This document shows positions 1 through 10,361 of a stretch of 64,000 bases of DNA, in pieces (position 1 is the first letter of the stretch; each line of letters begins with the position of its first letter). The position numbers were made by a program, and so were the translations under genes. The stretch covers positions 2,456,501-2,520,500 of the forward strand of contig NZ_CP020083.1 of assembly GCF_003431825.1 (NCBI RefSeq), read 5' to 3'. This DNA is from Blastomonas fulva. Its GTDB lineage: Bacteria > Pseudomonadota > Alphaproteobacteria > Sphingomonadales > Sphingomonadaceae. The notes beneath the pieces are model-generated. The model did not search any database and had not been told where the DNA came from. It saw only the letters and a list, made by a program, of their open reading frames with translations.

Positions 1-1256
1 GCAACCTGGGCCCGGCCGAACTGCTCGAATATGACCGGCGGCGGCTCAAGGGGGTGATCCTCGAGGAAGGATCGCTCACCGCGCATGTGACGATCGTGGC
101 GCGCGCAATGGGGATCCCGGTGATGGGGCGGATGCGCAACATCCGCCACCAGGTGCGCCAGGACGACCACCTGCTGATCGACACCAACGAGAATTCGGTG
201 CTCATCCGCCCCGCGCCGCAGGTGATCGAGGCGTTCGAGCAGAAGTTCCTGCGCAGCCGCGAGAAGATGGCGGCCTATGCCGCGCTGCGCGATGTCGAGC
301 CTGTGAGCAAGGACGGCACGCGAATCGGGGTGCTGATCAACGCAGGCCTGCGCGACGACATTGCGCATCTTTCGGTTTCGGGCGCCGATGGCGTCGGGCT
401 GTTCCGGACAGAATTCCAGTTTCTCGTCTCCGCGACATTGCCGCAGCGCGAGCGGCAGCTGCGCCTGTACCGCGACGTTCTCGATGCGGCAGGCGAAAAG
501 CCGGTGATCTTCCGCACGCTCGACATCGGCGGCGACAAGTCGCTGCCTTATCTGCGCGAGGACGGGCCGGGCGAGGAGAACCCCGCAATGGGCTGGCGCG
601 CGCTGCGGCTGGCGCTGGAGCGCGACGGGCTGCTCAAGGTGCAGGCGCGCGCGCTGATCGAGGCGGCTGCAGGGCGCACGCTCAACGTCATGTTCCCGAT
701 GGTGGCAGAGCCGTGGGAGTTTGATGCCGCGCGGCAGGTATTCGAAGACCAGCTCGCGTTCCTGAAGGCGCGCAAGAAGATGTTGCCAGAGCGCATCCGC
801 TACGGCGCGATGCTCGAGGTGCCTGCGCTTGCCGAAACGCTTGATATCCTTGGACCAAAGCTCGATTTCCTGTCGATCGGCACCAACGATCTCACCCAGT
901 TCCTGCTGGCAGCTGACCGCGCTCACCCCAAATTGGCGCAGCGCTACGACTGGATCTCGGCCTCGATCCTGCGCTTCCTGCGCCGGGTGGTCCGCGACGT
1001 TGCACCCTATAACATCGACGTCACAGTATGCGGCGAAATGGGCGGGCGGCAGCTCGAGGCGCTGGCGCTGCTCGGCATCGGCATGCGGCGGCTGTCGATC
1101 ACGCCCGCTGCCGTCGGGCCGATCAAGGCCATGGTGCGCTCGCTCGACATCGCGGCGGCCAGTGCCAAGATGGAAGAGCTGCTGAGCCATCCGCCTGCCG
1201 ACATGCGCGGCGAACTGCTCGCCTGGGCGCAGGCACAAGGGGTCGAGCTGGCGTGA
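1..1256 (+). CDS. ptsP: Phosphoenolpyruvate-protein phosphotransferase PtsP (EI-Ntr), 3' part
   Basis: The 5' end lies outside the window; the reading frame is open from base 3 and gives 417 residues. EI-Ntr takes phosphate from PEP and passes it to NPr in the nitrogen-related PTS of the cytoplasm. The fragment starts in the phosphohistidine domain: the SLTAHVTIVAR stretch holds the His that is phosphorylated (codon at 84). The TIM-barrel PEP-binding domain follows, with GLFRTEFQF, RTLDIGGDK, SIGTNDLTQF and the C-terminal VCGEMGG loop carrying the catalytic Cys. The missing N-terminal part should hold a GAF domain. Family identity is firm; PtsP rather than sugar-type PtsI is inferred from the alphaproteobacterial setting. 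Confidence 0.93.
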   Translation, partial: NLGPAELLEYDRRRLKGVILEEGSLTAHVTIVARAMGIPVMGRMRNIRHQVRQDDHLLIDTNENSVLIRPAPQVIEAFEQKFLRSREKMAAYAALRDVEPVSKDGTRIGVLINAGLRDDIAHLSVSGADGVGLFRTEFQFLVSATLPQRERQLRLYRDVLDAAGEKPVIFRTLDIGGDKSLPYLREDGPGEENPAMGWRALRLALERDGLLKVQARALIEAAAGRTLNVMFPMVAEPWEFDAARQVFEDQLAFLKARKKMLPERIRYGAMLEVPALAETLDILGPKLDFLSIGTNDLTQFLLAADRAHPKLAQRYDWISASILRFLRRVVRDVAPYNIDVTVCGEMGGRQLEALALLGIGMRRLSITPAAVGPIKAMVRSLDIAAASAKMEELLSHPPADMRGELLAWAQAQGVELA

Positions 1257-1422
1257 CCCGCAAAGGTTTGCAATACTCCGTCAAGAGGCAGTTCAGTTAC
1301 ATCTGTTTGCATAGATAAGCCCGCTGGAATCGCCCAAAAACGTTGACTTTGGCGGCCATTCGTTGTTTCTGCTGGGCAGGGGCAATACTACAACCGGGTA
1401 AACCCGGGTCGGGAGCGCGCAC

Positions 1423-2319
1423 GTGGCCAAGACGCCAGAGGAAGCACAAGGCGAACCATCAGCAGATGGTGCGGAGACGGGAAGTTTGTTCCCACCCGCC
1501 CATGCCGGAGAACGTCTGCGCGACGCGCGTGTGGCACACAAGATGACGCTCGACGACGTCGCCTCGCGCACCCGCATTCCCGTTCGTCATCTTGAATCGA
1601 TCGAGGCGGGCCAATTCGCCGGGCTGCCCGGACGCACTTATGCGATTGGCTTCGGCCGCGCCTATGCCCGCGCTGTCGATCTTCCCGAAGAAGAGATTGC
1701 GCAGGCGATCCGCGAAGCTCTGGGCAGTTCGTCCGCCGGGCCGTCGCGTGAAGCGACCCAGTTCGATCTCGACGAGCCCAGCAAGGTTCCATCGGCGCGG
1801 ATCGCGTGGCTGGCCGCTGCGGTGGGCGCGGTCATCCTGATTGCCGGGTTCGGCATCTGGCGGACTTATTTCTTCCCGGGCGCCAATGTCGAGGAGCTTG
1901 CGCAGGCAGCCGACGCCGAAGCAGGCAGCGTGCGCGCCCCGGCGGCCGGTGCTGCCGCCAATCGCAAGCCCGCCGCTGCCGCCGCCGCCGTCGATCCCAA
2001 GGCCGAAGTCGTGTTCACCGCGACCGAGGACAATATCTGGATCAAGTTCTACGATGGCGAAGGCAAGCAGCTGATGCAGAAGCAGATGGCGCTGGGTGAG
2101 CAGTACACCGTGCCTGCCGATGCCGTGGCCCCGCAGGTGTGGACCGGACGTCCGGACGCGTTCGAGATCACCGTGGGCGGTCGCACCGTGGCGCCGCTGG
2201 GCACATCGGAGGTTGCGGTCAAGGATGTTCCCGTAACCGCCACCGCTCTGCTGGCGCGTCCCGCAGAGCCTGCGCAGCAATCAACCGAGGCCAGCACCGG
2301 CACCGATCAGGCGGGATGA
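1423..2319 (+). CDS. RodZ-like helix-turn-helix / DUF4115 membrane protein
   Basis: 298 residues from a GTG start. Residues about 25-90 form a Cro/RodZ-type HTH (ERLRDARVAHKMTLDDVA, then the GLPGRTYAIGFGRAYA segment typical of RodZ). One membrane segment lies at about 126-146 (IAWLAAAVGAVILIAGFGIW). An Ala/Pro-rich linker leads to a C-terminal DUF4115 domain (VVFTATEDNIWIKFYDGEGK). This cytoplasmic HTH - single TM - periplasmic beta-domain layout matches RodZ, which ties MreB to the envelope in cell-shape control. The protein ends in a disordered Thr/Ala tail. No polar neighbour confirms the role, so I leave the symbol blank. Confidence 0.82.
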   Translation: MAKTPEEAQGEPSADGAETGSLFPPAHAGERLRDARVAHKMTLDDVASRTRIPVRHLESIEAGQFAGLPGRTYAIGFGRAYARAVDLPEEEIAQAIREALGSSSAGPSREATQFDLDEPSKVPSARIAWLAAAVGAVILIAGFGIWRTYFFPGANVEELAQAADAEAGSVRAPAAGAAANRKPAAAAAAVDPKAEVVFTATEDNIWIKFYDGEGKQLMQKQMALGEQYTVPADAVAPQVWTGRPDAFEITVGGRTVAPLGTSEVAVKDVPVTATALLARPAEPAQQSTEASTGTDQAG

Positions 2320-2448
2320 ACCCCGCCAGCGCTGGTCAACTCAGGTTCAGCGACGTCATGACATCAATTTTGTGACGGCCCGGCTTTGACGAAAGCGGTG
2401 GGCACCGTATAGATTCGCCTGCGAACACTTTTTGAGCTGGAGCCTGAC

Positions 2449-3426
2449 ATGTCCACCCGCCGTTTTTCCCTGCTCTGCGCAAGCCCCCTCAGCCGGTCCG
2501 GTCGGCTGATCGCCGGCAGCCTGATCGCTGCGTTGATGGCATCGGCCAGCCCCGCAGCCGCGCAGGCAGCGTCGATCGAGCCGCGCGTCAAGAAGCTGGA
2601 GACCGAAATGCGCGCGGTGCAGCGCAAGGTGTTCCCGGGCGGATCGGACCGGTTCTTCGAGCCGGAAATTTCCGCGCCTGCGGCGGCGCCCAGCACCACC
2701 GGCACCAGCGCGAGCGCACCGATCACCGATCTGCTGCAGCGGGTCGACACGCTGGAAAACCAGATCACCCGGCTGACAGCGCAGACCGAGGAAAACGGCT
2801 TCAAGCTGGGCCAGCTCGAAAAGCGGCTGGTGCAGCTTGAGGACAAGGCCGCGCAGGCTGCGGCTGCGGCTGTCGCTCCGGTTGCCGCAACCACGGGCAC
2901 CATGGGGTCAGGAACCGGCGCAGCACCTGCGCGCGTCACCCCTGCCGCGCCGACGACCGCTGCGGGGGCTGCCGCCGCCGCACCCAGCGCAGAGCGCGTC
3001 GCTGCGGTCTCGCGGATCGAAAAGCCCGAGACCACGGATGCCGGCGAGGATGCCTATCTGTACGGCTATCGGCTGTGGGAGGCCAAGTTCCTTCCCGAGG
3101 CGCAGGCGCAGTTGCGCTTCGCCTTGGACAAGCACCCCAAGCACAAGCGCACCAGCTATACCCGCAACCTGCTGGGTCGCGCCTATCTCGACGACGGTAA
3201 GCCCAGCGCAGCAGCCAAGATGTTCGCCGAGAATTACGAGAAGGAGCCCAAGGGTGATCGCGCGCCCGAGAGCCTGTATTTCCTTGGGGAATCGTTGATC
3301 AAGCTCAACGAAAAGCCCAAGGCGTGCATCGCCTTTGCGGAACTTGCCGAGGTTTATCCCGATGTCGCCGCCGGGCGGCTGTCGGACCGGTTGGCCTCCG
3401 GGCGCCGCAATGCCGGATGCAAATAA
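2449..3426 (+). CDS. Tol-Pal system protein YbgF/CpoB-like, periplasmic TPR protein
   Basis: 325 residues. A long n-region and hydrophobic stretch ending ASPAAAQA form a signal peptide (cleavage near residue 40). Residues about 43-140 are a coiled-coil trimerisation region rich in heptads (VKKLETEMRAVQRKV; LLQRVDTLENQITRLT). An Ala/Thr-rich linker follows, then about three TPR units (AYLYGYRLWEAKFLPEAQAQ onward) to the end. CpoB/YbgF coordinates the Tol-Pal machine with peptidoglycan synthesis at division. Elsewhere it lies next to pal and tolB; here only tilS and ftsH follow, as in many alphaproteobacteria. The last 17 bases overlap tilS. Confidence 0.85.
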   Translation: MSTRRFSLLCASPLSRSGRLIAGSLIAALMASASPAAAQAASIEPRVKKLETEMRAVQRKVFPGGSDRFFEPEISAPAAAPSTTGTSASAPITDLLQRVDTLENQITRLTAQTEENGFKLGQLEKRLVQLEDKAAQAAAAAVAPVAATTGTMGSGTGAAPARVTPAAPTTAAGAAAAAPSAERVAAVSRIEKPETTDAGEDAYLYGYRLWEAKFLPEAQAQLRFALDKHPKHKRTSYTRNLLGRAYLDDGKPSAAAKMFAENYEKEPKGDRAPESLYFLGESLIKLNEKPKACIAFAELAEVYPDVAAGRLSDRLASGRRNAGCK

Positions 3427-4378
3427 CGATCCCCTGACGCAGGTTGCAGGCGCGCTCGCGGCGCTGACCGGGGGGCGTGATGCCGCGCTGCTGCTGGCGG
3501 TGTCCGGTGGTCCCGACAGTATGGCCATGCTCGACATGGTCCGGCGCGGCTGGGCAGGCCCCGTATCGGCTGCCACGGTCGATCACCGACTGCGCCCCGA
3601 AAGTGCCGGCGAGGCCGCGATGGTGGCCGACTATTGCGCCAGCATCGCCGTGCCGCATGTCACGCTCTGCCCCGATGCGCCGATCACCGGCAACCTCCAG
3701 TCGGCGGCGCGAACCACCCGCTATCGTCTGTTGGCGCAAGCGGCGGCGCGGGCTGGCGCGGAGTTCATCGTGACGGCGCATCATGCCGACGATCAGCTCG
3801 AGACAATGCTGATGCGGCTGGCGCGGGGCAGCGGGGTCGACGGGCTGGCTGCGGTGCGCGCGAAAAACGGCCAGGTGATCCGCCCGATGCTCTGCCTGCG
3901 AAAGGCCGAACTGGAGCGATATTGCGCGGATCAGGCCATCCCGTTCGTGCGCGATCCCAGTAACGCCAGCCCGGATTTCGATCGGGTGCGGATGCGCGCC
4001 GCGCTGGGGCAGTTCGATGTCGTCGACCCCATGCAGGCGGTGCGTTCGGCTGCGGCGCTCGCCGATGTGGCCGATGCGCTGGACTGGATGGTCGATTCCG
4101 AAGCCGCACAGGTGCTGCATACCGGGCCCGGCGGTGCATCGCTGATCCGGCACGATTACCCTGCAGCCCTGCTCAGGCGGCTCGTCCAGCGTTGCCTCCA
4201 GGCGGTACAGCCGGGGATCGCGCCGCGCGGCGAGGCGCTGGGACGGCTGATCGATACGCTGAACGCAGGCGGGCAGGGGATGATCGGCGATGTGCTGTGT
4301 CGGGGCGGTGCCACCTGGCATTTTGCCCGGGCTCCTGCGCGGCATGGAGCGGGCGGCGAGGGGATGGCGACCGAATAA
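3410..4378 (+). CDS. tilS: tRNA(Ile)-lysidine synthase TilS
   Basis: 322 residues from the ATG at 3410, inside the end of the YbgF-like gene; the frame is open further upstream, but this start gives the usual N-terminus just ahead of the catalytic domain. TilS attaches lysine to C34 of tRNA-Ile(CAU) with ATP, changing its codon from AUG to AUA. The PP-loop SGGPDS is at residues 32-37, followed by DHRLRPES and the HHADDQLETMLMRLARGSG signature. The C-terminal part is short compared with E. coli TilS, as is common in alphaproteobacteria. Translational coupling to the upstream gene is likely. Confidence 0.95.
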   Translation: MPDANNDPLTQVAGALAALTGGRDAALLLAVSGGPDSMAMLDMVRRGWAGPVSAATVDHRLRPESAGEAAMVADYCASIAVPHVTLCPDAPITGNLQSAARTTRYRLLAQAAARAGAEFIVTAHHADDQLETMLMRLARGSGVDGLAAVRAKNGQVIRPMLCLRKAELERYCADQAIPFVRDPSNASPDFDRVRMRAALGQFDVVDPMQAVRSAAALADVADALDWMVDSEAAQVLHTGPGGASLIRHDYPAALLRRLVQRCLQAVQPGIAPRGEALGRLIDTLNAGGQGMIGDVLCRGGATWHFARAPARHGAGGEGMATE

Positions 4379-4470
4379 AGCTTTCCTACGCCAAATGGCA
4401 GGCGGATTATATTGTCATTCAGGATTAGTGGCCTATCTTGAACATAGTTTACGTCCGCAAAGGCTATGTG

Positions 4471-6426
<1,956 letters not shown>

Positions 6427-6441
6427 GCCCACCGTTCATCC

Positions 6442-6840
6442 GTGATCGGCATTGCAATACTCGCTCCGGCGCTGCTGGCCACACAGGCCGCAGCGCCGGT
6501 TGCCGTTCCGGCTCCGCCCGAGACGGTCGCGGAGTTCCTGGCGCAGGCAGACGCGCTGCTGGCAGCCGGGAACGAAGCGGCGGCCACATCACCGCAGGCC
6601 GATGCCATCCGCAGCGCGCTGCAGCAGGCTGCGATGGCCTATCGCGCCAGCTTGGCCGAGGCCGTCCAGCGCGGCGCGCCGCCTGCCAGCTGCCCACCAC
6701 CGCCAGGGCAGGCGCAGCTCTCGCTGGGGGATATCACCGAACTGTTCCGGGCATTTCCGGATGCCAACCGGCCCATGCCGGTCACCACCGCCTTTGCTCT
6801 GGTGATGACCCTGCGGTTTCCCTGCCCGACACCGCCGTAA
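6442..6840 (+). CDS. Small secreted protein with SCPPP-type motif, first of a tandem pair
   Basis: 132 residues from a GTG start 15 bases after ftsH. The N-terminus is hydrophobic and looks like a signal peptide. No known family is recognised. The middle is helical and Ala-rich; it is followed by ASCPPPPGQ and a C-terminal RFPCPTPP. The next gene (6907-7284) has the same plan: helix with FLAQADAL/FLAAMNKA, an AYR/LYR segment, SCPPP-x-GQ, a short helix, and a closing (K/R)(Y/F)PC. The two genes are therefore tandem paralogues. The two conserved Cys could form one disulfide after export. Function unknown. Confidence 0.6.
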   Translation: MIGIAILAPALLATQAAAPVAVPAPPETVAEFLAQADALLAAGNEAAATSPQADAIRSALQQAAMAYRASLAEAVQRGAPPASCPPPPGQAQLSLGDITELFRAFPDANRPMPVTTAFALVMTLRFPCPTPP

Positions 6841-6906
6841 TGAGGTCATCGACGGTTCATCTTGGTGTGTTATAGGCGCGGCACAGTTGGGTGGAGGTAG
6901 TTGAAG

Positions 6907-7284
6907 ATGACATGGGCGATCCGGTCGGCGGTGCTGGCCTCAGTGGCGTTCCTGTCGATCGGGGCGACATCCGAGATGACTGCCGGGCAATTCCTGGCTG
7001 CGATGAACAAGGCGGAAAGCCTTGGACCTGCGGCGCTGATGTCGTCCGATGTCCGCGCGCTGCGCGCCGAGAGCGAGCGCGTGCTGACGCTCTACCGCTC
7101 CGATGTCGCAAAGCAGGCGAGGGCCGGTGGACCGCGCCACAGCTGCCCACCGCCCAAGGGCCAGGGCAAGATGAAGGGCGAGGAGCTCAAGACCTATCTC
7201 ACCGGCCTGCCTGCGGCGAAGAAGAAGCAGCCCTTCCGCACCGCGCTGTATGATTTCATGAAGCAGAAATACCCCTGCAGATAA
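6907..7284 (+). CDS. Small secreted protein with SCPPP-type motif, second of a tandem pair
   Basis: 125 residues from the ATG at 6907. GGAGGT at 6893-6898 sits 8 bases ahead, which favours this start over the TTG at 6901. A signal peptide (TWAIRSAVLASVAFLSIGAT) precedes a helical domain and the HSCPPPKGQ motif; the protein ends KQKYPCR. It shares its motif order with the gene just upstream, which marks a duplication. The mature protein is basic (KAKKKQPF, KMKGEELK), whereas its partner is not, so the copies have diverged. The size and layout recall the Rap1a/Tai immunity-protein type of fold, but that is only a resemblance. Confidence 0.7.
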   Translation: MTWAIRSAVLASVAFLSIGATSEMTAGQFLAAMNKAESLGPAALMSSDVRALRAESERVLTLYRSDVAKQARAGGPRHSCPPPKGQGKMKGEELKTYLTGLPAAKKKQPFRTALYDFMKQKYPCR

Positions 7285-7306
7285 GGGTGGTTGGCCAGTT
7301 CTGATC

Positions 7307-7384
7307 GTCATTCCCGCGGACGCGGCATCCCGCTTTTCTCCAAGTCGGCGCAAAAGCGGGATCCCCGCCTCCGCGGAGGTGACG
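7307..7384. repeat. Palindromic intergenic repeat, family A, copy 1
   Basis: Nested inverted repeat: outer arm GTCATTCCCGCGG pairs with the closing CCGCGGAGGTGAC, and inner arm ATCCCGCTTTT pairs with AAAAGCGGGAT. The same two-arm plan recurs at 17385-17464 and 32923-33001, with a short form at 58694-58720. It lies between convergent genes, upstream of the rpoZ terminator. Confidence 0.8.
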
Positions 7385-7425
7385 AAGAGGGCAGGGTATC
7401 CCGACCACCGTTTTCAGGCACACGA

Positions 7426-7460
7426 AAAAGGCCGCGGTCCCATGGGGAGCGCGGCCTTTT
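7426..7460. terminator. Bidirectional rho-independent terminator
   Basis: Perfect 11-bp stem AAAAGGCCGCG / CGCGGCCTTTT around a 13-base loop (7437-7449). It has A-tract and T-tract flanks on both strands, so it can stop transcription from the small secreted-protein gene and from rpoZ, which converge here. Confidence 0.85.
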
Positions 7461-7482
7461 CGATAGCTTGCAGCGCGAAAGA

Positions 7483-7827
7483 TCAGCCTTCGAAATCGCT
7501 GCCCATGTTGCTGGTGCGCGCAGGCGCCGATGCGGTGAGGCGCAGAGCCTCTGCCGACAGGCTGAGCGAACCGATCTCGTCGGGCATGTCGTCGTCATCG
7601 ACCTGCACCTTCTGCAGCGAGACGATCAGGCCTTCCTTGAGCTCTTCGGGGAACACGGTTTCGTCCGCGATCTCGCGCAGCGCCACGACCGGGTTCTTGT
7701 CGCGATCGCGATCAATGGTCAGCTCGGCACCGCCGCTGATCTCGCGTGCACGCTGGGCAGCGAGCAGAACGAGATCGAACCGGTTGGTGACCTTGTCGAT
7801 GCAATCTTCAACGGTAACGCGCGCCAT
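7483..7827 (-). CDS. rpoZ: DNA-directed RNA polymerase omega subunit
   Basis: 114 residues. Omega helps fold beta-prime and assemble RNA polymerase. The N-terminus [20 protein letters not shown] and the RAREISGG segment are the standard RpoZ signature; [14 protein letters not shown] follows. The acidic, variable C-terminal tail is typical of alphaproteobacterial omega. It ends just before a strong hairpin terminator. Confidence 0.96.
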   Translation of the reverse strand: MARVTVEDCIDKVTNRFDLVLLAAQRAREISGGAELTIDRDRDKNPVVALREIADETVFPEELKEGLIVSLQKVQVDDDDMPDEIGSLSLSAEALRLTASAPARTSNMGSDFEG

Positions 7828-7893
7828 GAACGGGCTCCAGACTCTGTCAGAATATCAGGGAAAGGCGGGCCTTAGTCGCTGACCCGCGCAAAG

Positions 7894-8553
7894 TCAACGA
7901 TTGCCGTGTTCGGCGGCGCTTTCGTCTTGTGCCTTCCAGCCCCAGAACAGGTGGCAGGGAAGCACGTTGAGCAGTTCGTAACCGCGGTCGATCCGCTCGA
8001 AATAGGGGCGGAGCAGCTGAGTGGTGAAGGTGTTGAACTGATAGATCAGAAACGCGCCGCCCGGCCGCAAGGCGCGATGCGTGGCTTGCGCGATCTCGTC
8101 GGCGACGGTTCCGGGAAGCGTCGAGAGCGGCAGGCCGGAAAGAACGAAATCGGCATGGGCAAAGCCGTGGCTCGCGATGATGTCTTCGACATCCGCAGCC
8201 GATCCGTGCACCGCGACAAAACGGCTGTCGGGGATGGTCTTGCGCAGATAGCGGATGAAATCGGGGTTGGTATCGATCGCGATATAGGTGGCATTGCGTG
8301 GCAGCTTGTCGAGCACCGGACGGCAAAAGGTGCCGACGCCCGGACCATATTCGACAAACAGCTGCACGTCTTTCCAGGGGACCGGCGCCAGCATCTTGCG
8401 GATGGTGCGGTCGGACGAGGGGACGATCGATCCGACCATCACCGGGTGCTTGAGAAACCCTTTGAAAAACACTCCCCAGGCCCCGAAAAGCCGCTCGGCG
8501 CGCGCCTTGATCCGCTGCCGCAGGGGCAGCTGGGCCAGGTCGTTGGATTGCAT
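7894..8553 (-). CDS. Class I SAM-dependent methyltransferase, phospholipid N-methyltransferase-like
   Basis: 219 residues. The SAM-binding loop is VEYGPGVGTF (about residues 67-76), with YIAIDTNPDF as the acidic motif II. The segment DFVLSGLPLSTLPG is typical of the PmtA-like branch that methylates membrane lipids such as phosphatidylethanolamine. The N-terminus (FKGFLKHPVMVGSIVPSS) resembles the amphipathic membrane-contact helix of that family. A true substrate cannot be read from sequence; an ornithine-lipid methyltransferase or an rRNA adenine dimethylase-like enzyme is possible. It lies downstream of rpoZ on the same strand with no overlap. Confidence 0.72.
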   Translation of the reverse strand: MQSNDLAQLPLRQRIKARAERLFGAWGVFFKGFLKHPVMVGSIVPSSDRTIRKMLAPVPWKDVQLFVEYGPGVGTFCRPVLDKLPRNATYIAIDTNPDFIRYLRKTIPDSRFVAVHGSAADVEDIIASHGFAHADFVLSGLPLSTLPGTVADEIAQATHRALRPGGAFLIYQFNTFTTQLLRPYFERIDRGYELLNVLPCHLFWGWKAQDESAAEHGNR

Positions 8554-8682
8554 GAAGAACCTCTCAGAATATCTGTCAACAGTCTGTCACAATTGCAGAT
8601 TGGGCCGGGCAAAGCAATCATGTGCGTCCGCAGGCCATCGCAACACTTTGCAACACAGGTGGCAGCGCGTAGAGCATTTGCC

Positions 8683-9018
8683 ATGCACGCGTCCACAGAT
8701 TCCCGCATCCATGCCAATGGCAGTATTGCCGTGATCTTCGCGGCGCAGCGCAGCGGGCGCGATGCAGAGGGGTATGCGGCGATGGCAGAGGCCATGGACG
8801 CACTGGCTGCGCAGCAGCCGGGCTATCTGGGAATGGACCATGGCGGGGGGGCGGACGGTTTCGGCATCACGGTCAGCTACTGGGCGGATGACGCCAGCGC
8901 CCGCGCATGGCGCGACAACCGCGAGCACCGCGCCGCGCGCGAGGCGGGGCGGGACCGCTGGTACGCGCATTACACCCTGCATGTCGCGCGGATCGAGAGA
9001 GGCTATGCCTGGCCATGA
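8683..9018 (+). CDS. Antibiotic biosynthesis monooxygenase (ABM) domain protein
   Basis: 111 residues from the ATG at 8683; the frame is open much further upstream, but that part runs antisense to the methyltransferase gene. The ABM ferredoxin-like fold is indicated by IAVIFAAQRSG, the Ala/Met-rich helix (YAAMAEAMDALAAQQPGYLG) and VSYWADDASARAWRDNREH. Proteins of this size are small cofactor-free oxygenases or ligand-binding proteins of unknown substrate. Its TGA overlaps the ATG of the MFS gene (ATGA), so the two are translationally coupled. Confidence 0.8.
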   Translation: MHASTDSRIHANGSIAVIFAAQRSGRDAEGYAAMAEAMDALAAQQPGYLGMDHGGGADGFGITVSYWADDASARAWRDNREHRAAREAGRDRWYAHYTLHVARIERGYAWP

Positions 9019-10361
9019 GTGACATGCCCGCCCAGCACGAGGGCCCGCTTTCCGGACAGAAACTGCCGACCGACCGCATGGCGTTGCTGTTCATGGTGAT
9101 GCTGGTGACGGCAGCGGGCAACACCGCGATGCAATCGGTGATGCCCGCGATCGGCACCCGGCTGGGGGTCGCGGATGTCTGGGTCAGCCTGGCGTACAGC
9201 TGGTCGGCGCTGCTGTGGATGGTCTTTGCGCCCCGCTGGGCACGGCTGTCCGACCGGCGCGGCCGCAAGGCTCTGATGAACCTTGGCCTGGTGGGCTTCA
9301 TCTCTTCCTTCGCGCTGTGCGGGCTGACGCTGATCGTGGGGCTCAACGGCTATCTTTCGGGCGCGTGGACGATGCTGATCTTCGCGATGTTCCGCAGCCT
9401 GTACGGCGGGCTGGGCTCCGCCGCACCGCCCGCGGTGCAGGCCTATGTCGCCGCACGCACCAGCCGGCAGGAGCGCACCCAGTCGCTGTCGATGATCTCC
9501 TCCTCCTTTGGCCTCGGCACCGTGATCGGCCCCGCGCTGGCGCCGCTGATCATCCTGCCGTTCCTGGGCCTGCCCAGTCCGTTCTTCGTGTTCGCAACCT
9601 TCGGCCTGCTGGTGCTGGTGACGCTCAAGCTTCGGCTTCCCGATGACACGCCGAGCTATGCCGCGCGCGGGCGGCTGGTATCCGAACCGATGAGCACCAG
9701 CGCCGCCGGGGAAGTGTATGATGCCGACGAGCATGACGAGGCTCCGCCTGCACCGGTCGATCCCACCCAGCAGCGTCTGTCGTGGAAGGACGCGCGGCTG
9801 CGGCCGTGGCTGATCACCGGGCTGGTTGGCGGCCATGCCAATGCGATGATCCTGGGGCTGGTCGGCTTTATGCTGCTTGATCGGCTGGACCTGCGCGCCA
9901 CGCCCGAGCTTGCCGCTGGGCCAACCGGGCTGGTGCTGATGGCGGGGGCCTTTGCCACGTTGCTCGCGCAATGGGGGCTGATCCCCTATTTGAAGATGGG
10001 GCCGCGCAATTCGACCTTGTGGGGGATGGCGCTGGCCGCGACCGGGTGCACATTGGTCGCGTTTTCGTACAGCATCAACGCGATCGCGCTGGGCTTTGCG
10101 ATCGCCTCGCTCGGCTTCGGGCTGTTCCGCCCGGGCTTTACCGCCGGCGCCTCGCTGGCGGTGACTCGCGCCGAACAGGGTCAGGTCGCCGGGATCGTGG
10201 CCTCGGTCAATGGTGCGGCTTATATCGTTGCGCCGGCCATCGGCGTCTGGCTGTACAACATCGCGCCGCTCGAATCCTTCGCGATCATCATCGCATTGTG
10301 CGTGTTCCTGCTGGCCTGGGGACGCAAGGCGCTGCAGCGCGACGAGACGCTGGTCCGCTAA
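9015..10361 (+). CDS. Major facilitator superfamily transporter
   Basis: 448 residues from ATG 9015. Twelve hydrophobic segments are visible, in two halves separated by a charged loop (about residues 210-260). The loop between TM2 and TM3 carries WARLSDRRGRKALMNLG, the classic MFS motif A, which points to the proton-coupled drug-efflux (TetA-like) branch. It overlaps the ABM gene at its start and the RNase T2 gene (opposite strand) by 4 bases at its end. Substrate unknown; coupling with an ABM enzyme suggests joint handling of one small molecule. Confidence 0.85.
   Translation: MSDMPAQHEGPLSGQKLPTDRMALLFMVMLVTAAGNTAMQSVMPAIGTRLGVADVWVSLAYSWSALLWMVFAPRWARLSDRRGRKALMNLGLVGFISSFALCGLTLIVGLNGYLSGAWTMLIFAMFRSLYGGLGSAAPPAVQAYVAARTSRQERTQSLSMISSSFGLGTVIGPALAPLIILPFLGLPSPFFVFATFGLLVLVTLKLRLPDDTPSYAARGRLVSEPMSTSAAGEVYDADEHDEAPPAPVDPTQQRLSWKDARLRPWLITGLVGGHANAMILGLVGFMLLDRLDLRATPELAAGPTGLVLMAGAFATLLAQWGLIPYLKMGPRNSTLWGMALAATGCTLVAFSYSINAIALGFAIASLGFGLFRPGFTAGASLAVTRAEQGQVAGIVASVNGAAYIVAPAIGVWLYNIAPLESFAIIIALCVFLLAWGRKALQRDETLVR

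Noticed and set aside
7906..8682. Upstream extension of the ABM protein to 370 residues
   Set aside because: The extra part is antisense to the methyltransferase gene; the ABM domain starts after the ATG at 8683.
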